Assembly (NCBI GenBank): GCA_030620115.1
Contig: JAUXFG010000122.1
Span: forward strand, 1-11,742
DNA length: 11,742 nt
Reading direction: 5' to 3'
Source: Candidatus Fermentibacterota bacterium
GTDB lineage: Bacteria; JAFGKV01
The stretch's first letter is position 1. Each line of letters opens with the position of its first letter. The notes under the pieces were generated by a model. The model did not search any database. It was not told where the DNA came from and saw nothing but the letters and a program-made list of their open reading frames with translations. Shown one piece after another: positions 6,588 to 11,742 of the stretch. The translations under genes were made by a program, and so were the position numbers.

Positions 6588-7973
6588 CTATGAGAGACCC
6601 ATAACCTGTATGAGACGTTTCATGGCCTCCAGGCTCACTTTCTTGTTCTTCTCGATCTCAAGCCATTTGATCAGATCATCCGGTCCCTGGGTTCTATCCG
6701 TCCCCCACTGCAATACAATCTCCGCCTTGAGTACTTCACTGAAGTGGGAAAGCTCTTCCTCTGCTTCCTGGGCCGATCTTGTTGCCTCGGCGTGGTCGAT
6801 AATGGCAATGGTATCCCTCGCAATGGCCAGTTCTTCGTTCGTCCTCACGACGAGTACATCCACCGAGCCCGTGCTGATGATATCCGATGAGGCTTGGTTC
6901 TTCTTCCGATCCAGAACCACGCCCATGAACTCAAGCCCTCTGGTGGAGAGCTCTCGAACGATAGGTGAATTCTCCCCGACGCCGCCAGTGAACACGATGG
7001 CGTTCAATCCCCCCAAGGCGGCTGCATAGGCCCCGATGTACTTCTTGATTCGCCTGGAATAGATCTCGAGGATGAACATATTCTCTTCAGAACCGGAAAG
7101 CGCTTCATCCTCGATCTCGCGCATGTCATTCGTGTTTTCCGAGAGCCCTAAGACTCCGCTGGATTTGTTCATCAGAGAATCCACATCCCTTGCGGAGAGA
7201 TTCTCCCGCTTCATCATGTACGGTACAATGGCAGGATCGATGTCTCCGCATCGTGTCCCCATGATGAGCCCTTCGAGAGGAGTGAAGCCCATGCTGGTAT
7301 CCATGGACTCTCCGCCATCAACGGCTGTGATACTGGCTCCGTTGCCAAGATGACACGTGATGATCTTGAGATCGGTGATGGGTGTATCTAGGATCCGCGC
7401 GGCTTCCTGCGCGACATAACGATGCGAAGTCCCGTGGAACCCATACCTCCTGATTCCGAGCTTTCTGTAGAGGGCCAAAGGTAATCCGTAGAGATATGCT
7501 TCTGGTTTCATGGTTTGATGGAATGCGGTATCAAACACCGCGATCTGTGGCAGATTCGGAAGCAGCACTTCGCAGGCTTTGATACCCCTCAGATTATGCG
7601 GGTTATGCAGCGGTGCGAACTGGGCGCAGTTCTCGATCTGCTCAAGTACCTCATCCGTAATGAGAACCGAATCCACGAATCTCTCACCACCATGAACCAC
7701 GCGATGGCCGACACCTTCGACCTCGCTTACATCCTTCATTACACCATACTTCTGATTGGTGAGAGTCCGCAGCGCGAGCCGGATGGCGGCTGCATGATCG
7801 AGGACTTCGAGTTGCTCGGTGATGCGCGGCCCCTCTAAAGGAACATACTTGAGTCCGGCCACGCTGGAGCCGATCTTCTCAATCAAACCGCGTGCCAGGC
7901 TTTGCTGGGTTGTCTTGTCAAAGAGCTGGAATTTGACGGATGAACTCCCGCAGTTCAGAACTAGGATGTACAT
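6588..7973 (-). CDS. ackA: Acetate kinase with a C-terminal extension
   Basis: This 461-residue enzyme interconverts acetate plus ATP and acetyl phosphate plus ADP. All key residues of the well-studied Methanosarcina thermophila enzyme fall at the same numbers here: Asn7, Ser10, Ser12, Lys14, Arg91, His123, Asp148, Phe179, Asn211 and Arg241, with the conserved Glu in NEELAIARD at about 380. Motifs include LNCGSSSVKF, GHRVVHGG, RRYGFHGTSHRYV and FTGGVGENS. The family usually ends near residue 400, soon after this last motif; here about 70 further residues follow (391-461), charged, ending in IKWLEIEKNKKVSLEAMKRL. The catalytic core is intact, so it should be active. No pta is in the window. 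The ribosome site AGAGG is four bases before the ATG, somewhat close. It follows clpP by 105 bases and precedes the cysteine-rich gene by 33. Confidence 0.93.
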   Translation of the reverse strand: MYILVLNCGSSSVKFQLFDKTTQQSLARGLIEKIGSSVAGLKYVPLEGPRITEQLEVLDHAAAIRLALRTLTNQKYGVMKDVSEVEGVGHRVVHGGERFVDSVLITDEVLEQIENCAQFAPLHNPHNLRGIKACEVLLPNLPQIAVFDTAFHQTMKPEAYLYGLPLALYRKLGIRRYGFHGTSHRYVAQEAARILDTPITDLKIITCHLGNGASITAVDGGESMDTSMGFTPLEGLIMGTRCGDIDPAIVPYMMKRENLSARDVDSLMNKSSGVLGLSENTNDMREIEDEALSGSEENMFILEIYSRRIKKYIGAYAAALGGLNAIVFTGGVGENSPIVRELSTRGLEFMGVVLDRKKNQASSDIISTGSVDVLVVRTNEELAIARDTIAIIDHAEATRSAQEAEEELSHFSEVLKAEIVLQWGTDRTQGPDDLIKWLEIEKNKKVSLEAMKRLIQVMGLS

Positions 7974-8078
7974 AGTGCCTCTGTTCCTCTCGAACTGGTG
8001 TGCAATCTGCCGCCACAGGACGAATGTGTCTCCCCTCTCCCGAAGCGCGTCGAATTCATAGAATTAGTGGTGCGCAGT

Positions 8079-8675
8079 TCATTTCTTGGAACCATGCGTG
8101 AGAACGTGATCGATGAGCCCGTATTCTTTTGCATCTTTCGCACTCATGTAGAAATCTCTATCAGTATCCTCACGGATTTTCTCGATGGGCTGGCTGGAGA
8201 GCTCAGAGAGTACTTGGTTGATCCATTCCCTCATCCTGATCATCTCTTTGGCCTGGATCTCGAGGTCAGACGCCGATCCGATAAGTCGCCCCGGTATGAG
8301 GGGCTGATGGATGAGTATCCTCGCATGAGGCCATGCATATCGTTTCCCGTTCGTTCCTGCGGCGAGGAGAACGGCTCCGAAGCTGGCTGCCAACCCCAGA
8401 CAGATCGTGTGAATCGGGGCGGCGATTCCCTTCATGGTATCGTAGACAGCAAAGCCGGACGTCATAGCGCCGCCAGGGCTATTGATGTACAGCGTGATGG
8501 GCTCCTTCGAGCTCTTGTTGTCCATATAGAGGAGTTTCTTGACTACCTTCTCTGAAAGCTCGTCGTCAATCGTTCCCCAGAGAAAGACCTTCCGCGCATC
8601 CAGAAACTCCTCCTCGAGTCGATCGGAGGAGCGAGAAGACACGTCGTCTCTATCTTTGCCCAGATTCTCGATCAT
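8079..8675 (-). CDS. clpP: ATP-dependent Clp protease proteolytic subunit
   Basis: A 198-residue serine peptidase that forms the tetradecameric barrel of the Clp protease and works with an ATPase (ClpX, ClpA or ClpC) to degrade proteins in the cytoplasm. The catalytic triad is complete: Ser98 (GLAASFGAVLLAAG), His123 (ILIHQPL) and Asp172 (TDRD), at the Bacillus numbering. The oxyanion strand INSPGG is present at 64-69. Phe follows the catalytic Ser where Met is usual, and the N-terminal RKVFLWGTID replaces the common RIIFLG form, which marks a divergent paralogue rather than the housekeeping ClpP next to clpX. No clpX or tig is adjacent. GAGAGGTG lies four bases before ATG. It heads the leftward cluster after the terminator at 8761; no clear promoter was recognised. 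Confidence 0.93.
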   Translation of the reverse strand: MIENLGKDRDDVSSRSSDRLEEEFLDARKVFLWGTIDDELSEKVVKKLLYMDNKSSKEPITLYINSPGGAMTSGFAVYDTMKGIAAPIHTICLGLAASFGAVLLAAGTNGKRYAWPHARILIHQPLIPGRLIGSASDLEIQAKEMIRMREWINQVLSELSSQPIEKIREDTDRDFYMSAKDAKEYGLIDHVLTHGSKK

Positions 8676-8760
8676 GCAACACCTCTCACGGCGACATCAG
8701 TCCGCACTGATTCGCGTATTCCCTCCATCTTGGGGATGTTTGTCCCACCATGTGCCGACA

Positions 8761-8805
8761 CAAAAAAATCCGGCCTGAGAACTCCAAATCATGAGTTCTC
8801 AGGCC
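8761..8805 (-). terminator. Intrinsic terminator after tRNA-Leu
   Basis: Arms 8772..8783 and 8794..8805 (GGCCTGAGAACT / AGTTCTCAGGCC) are a perfect 12-bp stem around a 10-base loop, followed on the minus strand by a run of seven T (8762..8768). It ends the pgk-tpiA-secG-tRNA transcript and insulates clpP. Confidence 0.92.
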
Positions 8806-8817
8806 TTGAGCCGTCTC

Positions 8818-8904
8818 TGGTGCCGAGGGCGGGACTTGAACCCGCACGGGCGTTGCCCACCACCCCCTCAAGATGGCGTGTCTACCATGTTCCACCACCT
8901 CGGC
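8818..8904 (-). tRNA. tRNA-Leu (anticodon GAG)
   Basis: An 87-base type II tRNA gene with a long variable arm and encoded CCA. The acceptor stem GCCGAGG/CCTCGGC is perfect, the anticodon stem CCATC/GGTGG holds the loop TTGAGGG, giving anticodon GAG (codons CUC, CUU), and the T arm reads GCGGGTTCAAGTCCCGC. It begins nine bases after the secG stop, so it is probably cut out of the glycolytic/secG transcript. In E. coli the leuU gene, also tRNA-Leu(GAG), follows secG in the same way. Confidence 0.96.
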
Positions 8905-8913
8905 ACGAATCAT

Positions 8914-9330
8914 CTATTCTGCGGCCGGACTATCCGTACCCTCTGGGAACTCCTCTGTTCCCGAGGTGTCCAAATCCTCGATTCCGGAAGTGTCGGCGTC
9001 GAAAATATTCAGTGCCGAAGATACCGGGACCCCAGGGTTTGTCAATTGGCCGGCGATATTTGCGAGCTCGTCCTGGATCTTGCTGTCCCGTGTCCTTCCG
9101 CGCGCGGAGACGATGCTGAGGGCAATTGCAAGCACAAAGAAACCCCCTCCGAGATAGGCAGCCGCCTTGGTCAAGAACGTCCCGGCGCCTCTCCCGCCAA
9201 AAATGACCTGACTTCCTCCCCCTCCACCAAATGACCCTCCTAGGCCACCGCCTTTGCTGGATTGCATAAGCACCACCAGCATGAGCGCGATGGAGTTGAT
9301 AATGAAGAGTATAAGAAGAAATGTATACAT
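8914..9330 (-). CDS. secG: Preprotein translocase subunit SecG
   Basis: A 138-residue inner-membrane subunit of the SecYEG protein channel. Two transmembrane helices are visible (about 2-23 and 53-75), joined by the typical LMQSSKGGGLGGSFGGGGGS loop with FGGRGAGTFLTKAAAYL leading into helix 2. The C-terminal region (about 80-138) is longer than in many SecG proteins and ends in an acidic, low-complexity tail (DTSGIEDLDTSGTEEFPEG), containing a DTSG repeat. The start is set by AAGGAGAGG at 9334..9342, three bases before ATG; longer in-frame versions overlap tpiA and are rejected. It follows the tpiA stop by 11 bases and precedes the tRNA by nine. Confidence 0.92.
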   Translation of the reverse strand: MYTFLLILFIINSIALMLVVLMQSSKGGGLGGSFGGGGGSQVIFGGRGAGTFLTKAAAYLGGGFFVLAIALSIVSARGRTRDSKIQDELANIAGQLTNPGVPVSSALNIFDADTSGIEDLDTSGTEEFPEGTDSPAAE

Positions 9331-9341
9331 CAGCCTCTCCT

Positions 9342-10103
9342 TCAACCCGCACTCTGGTGCACAATCTGGAGGAATGCCTCTGCGGTCAGGCTCGCACCTC
9401 CGACAAGCGCACCGTCGATGTCGGGCATGGTAATCAATGAGCGAATGTTTCCAGGCTTGACACTCCCGCCATATTGGATCCTGACCGTCTCCGCCGTGGC
9501 GTCGCCAAAACGACGCGACAGCCACGCTCTGAGGAACTCGTGCACCTCTTGGGCTTGCTCGCTGGATGCGGTCTTTCCTGTTCCGATGGCCCAGATCGGC
9601 TCATAGGCGAGGATGATGCTCGCCATGTCATCGGGGAAGCACTCCACCAATGCACCTTGCAACTGGCCCGCGACGATATCCTCCATGACCCCCTGATCAC
9701 GCTGCTCTTCCGTTTCGCCGACACAGAGGATGACGCGCAACCCGGCTTCGAGTGCCGCGGCGATTTTTTTTGCCACTATGAAATCCGTCTCGCCTGAATG
9801 CTGTCTCCGTTCAGAGTGGCCAATTATCACATATCTACACCCGACGTCAACCAGCATAGGCATGGCAACCTCTCCGGTGTATGCTCCGTGCTCCGCCCAG
9901 TGACCATCCTGCGCGCCCAAGACGATGGGGCTGCCTTCCAGGAGCTTTGAGATCCGCTCCAGATAGGGGAATGGCGGGCAGAGACCAACCTCGACTTCGT
10001 GAATGCTCGTATGAAGGCCGGTGATGATATCCTGAACAAGCGTGGCGGCGTTCGCCTTGTTCAAATTCATTTTCCAGTTGCCAACAATAAAAGGGGTCCT
10101 CAT
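9342..10103 (-). CDS. tpiA: Triosephosphate isomerase
   Basis: This 253-residue TIM-barrel enzyme interconverts dihydroxyacetone phosphate and glyceraldehyde 3-phosphate in glycolysis and gluconeogenesis. Catalytic residues are all present: Asn9 and Lys11 (GNWKMN), His96 (VIIGHSERR), Glu168 (AYEPIWAIGTGKTA, with the mobile loop 6) and the phosphate-binding YGGSVKPGN. Length is normal. The ATG overlaps the pgk stop (ATGA, 10100..10103), and AAAGGAGG lies five bases upstream, so coupling with pgk is likely. Confidence 0.97.
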   Translation of the reverse strand: MRTPFIVGNWKMNLNKANAATLVQDIITGLHTSIHEVEVGLCPPFPYLERISKLLEGSPIVLGAQDGHWAEHGAYTGEVAMPMLVDVGCRYVIIGHSERRQHSGETDFIVAKKIAAALEAGLRVILCVGETEEQRDQGVMEDIVAGQLQGALVECFPDDMASIILAYEPIWAIGTGKTASSEQAQEVHEFLRAWLSRRFGDATAETVRIQYGGSVKPGNIRSLITMPDIDGALVGGASLTAEAFLQIVHQSAG

Positions 10104-11308
10104 CCCGTCCTCCTTTGCAGCGCCATGATTCCCGGAAGCTCACGACCCTCGACCAGTTCCAGGCTGGCTCCTCCTCCGGTTGAGAGATGACTGATACTAT
10201 CAGCGAGGCCCGCTTTTCTCAATGCCGCGGCGGAGTCCCCGCCTCCCACCACGGTCATGGCTCCTTGCTTGGTTGCCTCGGCAAGCCGGCGCCCCACCTC
10301 GAGAGTCCCCCGATCAAACGGGGGCGATTCAAAGACTCCCATGGGTCCGTTCCAGAACACGGTCTTGGCGTCCGCGCACGCTGATGCCAGAAGCGAAAGC
10401 GATTCAGGACCGATATCCAATGCCTTGTATCCTTCCGGGATGTCTTGGGAGGGGACGGTGAGCGGTTCGGATTCGTGGCTGAGGTCCCGGGCAACCACGA
10501 GGTCCACAGGAAGCATCAGATTTTTCCGAAGTCTGGCGGCTTCACGGAGAATGGCGTTCGCCGTTTCCACGGCATCCGGCTCTACAAGGGAGTCGCCTAT
10601 GGTGAATCCTCGAGCCAGAAAGAATGTATTCGCCATGGCGCCACCAACAAAGACCGTGTCGGCGATCTCAAGCAAGTTCTTCAGGACCTCAATCTTGCCA
10701 CTCACCTTTGCGCCGCCGAGGATTGCCAGAAAGGGAGGGTCCGGGGCCGCCAAAAGCCGCCGGAAGAAGCGGAGCTCCTTATCCATGAGAAAACCGGCGA
10801 CACCCGACCCCAGTGCTTCAGGAATTCCCACGGTAGAGGCGTGGGCTCGGTGGGCCGTGCCGAATGCATCGTTCACATAGATATCGCCCAGTGCGGCGAG
10901 CTGCCGGGCGAATTCAGAATCATTGGCTGTCTCCGCCTTATGGAATCTCAGGTTCTCGAGAAGCAGAACCTCGCCTGGCTGAAGCCCATCCACCAGTCTC
11001 TTGGCCTCCTTGCCTACACAATCCGGTGCCATCCGGACCTTTCTGCCCAGGAGTTCGGTCAGTACGGCGGCAACCGGCCGCAGGGTGAGGCCAGGGATCA
11101 CCTTCCCTTTGGGGCGACCCAGGTGGGACATAAGCACGAGGGCCCCGCCGTGCTCCAAGATGTATTCAATCGTGGGCAGGCTCGCCCGAATCCGCAAATC
11201 GTCTGTCACCGCCCCGTCCGGGGTCAACGGCACATTGAAGTCTACCCGTACCAGAACGCATTTACCACGAACGTCGACATCGCGAATAGTGCGCCATTCA
11301 AGTTCCAC
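10100..11308 (-). CDS. pgk: Phosphoglycerate kinase
   Basis: A 402-residue enzyme that transfers phosphate between 1,3-bisphosphoglycerate and ADP in the cytoplasm. Family motifs in order: VLVRVDFNVPL (about 18-28), SHLGRPKG (61-68), NDAFGTAHRAHAST, LGGAKVSGKIEVL, GGAMANTF, WNGPMGVFE and VVGGGDSAAA, with STGGGASLELVEG near the end. Both Rossmann domains are complete and the length is normal. The start is GTG, supported by AGGAGG six bases upstream; the nearby ATG is out of frame. It is the first gene of the pgk-tpiA-secG-tRNA unit. The gap gene that often precedes it is absent; a repeat-rich region lies upstream instead. Confidence 0.97.
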   Translation of the reverse strand: MELEWRTIRDVDVRGKCVLVRVDFNVPLTPDGAVTDDLRIRASLPTIEYILEHGGALVLMSHLGRPKGKVIPGLTLRPVAAVLTELLGRKVRMAPDCVGKEAKRLVDGLQPGEVLLLENLRFHKAETANDSEFARQLAALGDIYVNDAFGTAHRAHASTVGIPEALGSGVAGFLMDKELRFFRRLLAAPDPPFLAILGGAKVSGKIEVLKNLLEIADTVFVGGAMANTFFLARGFTIGDSLVEPDAVETANAILREAARLRKNLMLPVDLVVARDLSHESEPLTVPSQDIPEGYKALDIGPESLSLLASACADAKTVFWNGPMGVFESPPFDRGTLEVGRRLAEATKQGAMTVVGGGDSAAALRKAGLADSISHLSTGGGASLELVEGRELPGIMALQRRTG

Positions 11309-11314
11309 GCCTCT

Positions 11315-11320
11315 CCTCCT
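11315..11320 (-). promoter_or_regulatory. Ribosome binding site that fixes the GTG start of pgk
   Basis: AGGAGG on the minus strand, six bases before GTG at 11308. No in-frame ATG occurs nearby, so the GTG start is well supported. Confidence 0.85.
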
Positions 11321-11346
11321 GGATATCTGGAAAATGATGCCGGCGA

Positions 11347-11375
11347 ATGCTATCGGCCGGGGGGCATCATGTCAA
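11347..11375 (-). promoter_or_regulatory. Sigma-70-like promoter of the pgk operon
   Basis: On the minus strand, a perfect TTGACA (-35, 11370..11375) and TAGCAT (-10, 11347..11352, four of six matches) are 17 bases apart. Transcription should start near 11340, giving a leader of about 30 bases. Confidence 0.65.
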
Positions 11376-11390
11376 GAAGGGTGAAGATGG

Positions 11391-11469
11391 GGTTCGGGGT
11401 TCAGGGTTGAGGGTTCAGAGGTTGAGGGTTCGGGGTTCAGGGTTCGGGGTGCAGGGTTCGGAGGTTCAG
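11391..11469. repeat. Tandem degenerate heptamers (GGTTCAG/GGTTCGG)
   Basis: Eleven head-to-tail seven-base units, with a single extra A after the fourth and tenth. Seven units are GGTTCRG forms without change elsewhere; others read GGTTGAG or GGTGCAG. The array ends 15 bases upstream of the pgk -35 box. The same GGGTTCA word occurs in the element at 954..1167. Confidence 0.8.
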
Positions 11470-11579
11470 GGGGATCAATCCTGATCGATTAGACCGGATA
11501 TTTCATGAAGATCGATATCATCTCGGCTTTGACGTGAGGGGAATGCTGAGATAGCTTCTTTCCGCCCGAAATCGAATCC

Positions 11580-11742
11580 TTAGCCCGCACTTCTCACCGG
11601 CTTTCGTCGCGAAGCGGTGAAGTTGGCTGTGGCTGCAAGGCTTGCGACCGAGGCTCCCGCAGGCGTATCCTCTACGATACGGTGAGGAAGCCGACGGAGC
11701 GCAACGCAGCAGACAGAGCCATATCGGCTGTCGCAGCAGGAA
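11580..11742. repeat. Structured GC-rich intergenic element (partial)
   Basis: CACCG (11595..11599) pairs with CGGTG (11615..11619), with CTT/AAG inside, forming one hairpin. A second, larger imperfect palindrome is centred on CGTATC-CTCTAC-GATACG (11664..11681) and extends through GGCTCC/GGAAGCC, TTGCG/CGCAA and GGCTG.GGCTGC/GCAGC..ACAG..CC. It begins with TTAGCCCGCACTTCTCACC at about 11580 and is cut by the window end. I recall similar sequences scattered between genes in environmental bacterial genomes, but cannot name the family. Confidence 0.5.

Larger units (their letters stand above)
11309..11742. other. Non-coding region upstream of pgk
   Basis: No gene is supported in these 434 bases. 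From the gene outward the region holds the pgk ribosome site, its promoter, eleven degenerate heptamers (11391..11469), an unassigned stretch, and a structured GC-rich segment (about 11580..11742) that runs off the window. Confidence 0.6.

Noticed and set aside
9331-9525. An N-terminally extended SecG of 203 residues
   Set aside because: The extra 65 residues overlap tpiA; the internal ATG has a good ribosome site and starts the first transmembrane helix correctly.
10445-11410. A plus-strand open frame of 321 residues across pgk
   Set aside because: It is antisense to a fully recognisable phosphoglycerate kinase and runs into the heptamer repeats.
1-11742. CRISPR array, defence system, prophage or insertion sequence with transposase
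   Set aside because: No regularly spaced repeats with unique spacers, and no recognisable cas, nuclease, integrase or transposase sequence on either strand; the tandem repeats present have no spacers.

Overview
The window is a bacterial chromosome segment with a moderately high GC content (mid-50s by eye). The genes have clear Shine-Dalgarno sites, sigma-70-like promoters, short overlaps and an intrinsic terminator. Almost everything is on the minus strand, so the reading direction is right to left; only the RDD-family gene at 376..948 is on the plus strand. The phylum cannot be fixed from sequence alone. The GTP-type PEP carboxykinase of the archaeal-like subfamily and the many REP-like intergenic repeats suggest an environmental lineage (Desulfobacterota-like or a candidate phylum), but this is only an impression.

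Right-hand block (11742 to 8761, minus strand): a repeat-rich leader, a good promoter, then pgk - tpiA - secG - tRNA-Leu(GAG), closed by a strong intrinsic terminator. pgk and tpiA overlap by an ATGA, and secG and the tRNA follow within about 10 bases each. This pairs lower glycolysis and gluconeogenesis genes with a Sec translocase subunit and a leucine tRNA. The tpiA/secG/tRNA-Leu linkage is also known in Proteobacteria.

Middle block (8675 to 4195, minus strand): clpP (Clp protease subunit), ackA (acetate kinase with an unusual C-terminal extension of about 70 residues), an unidentified cysteine-rich protein of 174 residues, and a 612-residue HEAT-repeat protein. The last two overlap by an ATGA. 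ackA is 33 bases upstream of the cysteine-rich gene, so these three are probably co-transcribed.

Left-hand block (4194 to 1): a 300-base regulatory gap with a promoter and tandem octamers, then pckG (GTP-dependent PEP carboxykinase). About 1.06 kb of non-coding DNA full of dispersed repeats follows, then the RDD membrane-protein gene and another repeat-rich 375 bases.

Taken together, the metabolic genes (pckG, pgk, tpiA, ackA) fit an organism that makes sugar phosphates from C4/C3 acids and handles acetyl phosphate/acetate, but pta, gap and other partners are not in the window. I did not find a defence system, CRISPR array, prophage or recognisable transposase. The least ordinary items are the extended acetate kinase with its two coupled unknown partners, and several repeat families concentrated in the intergenic regions.
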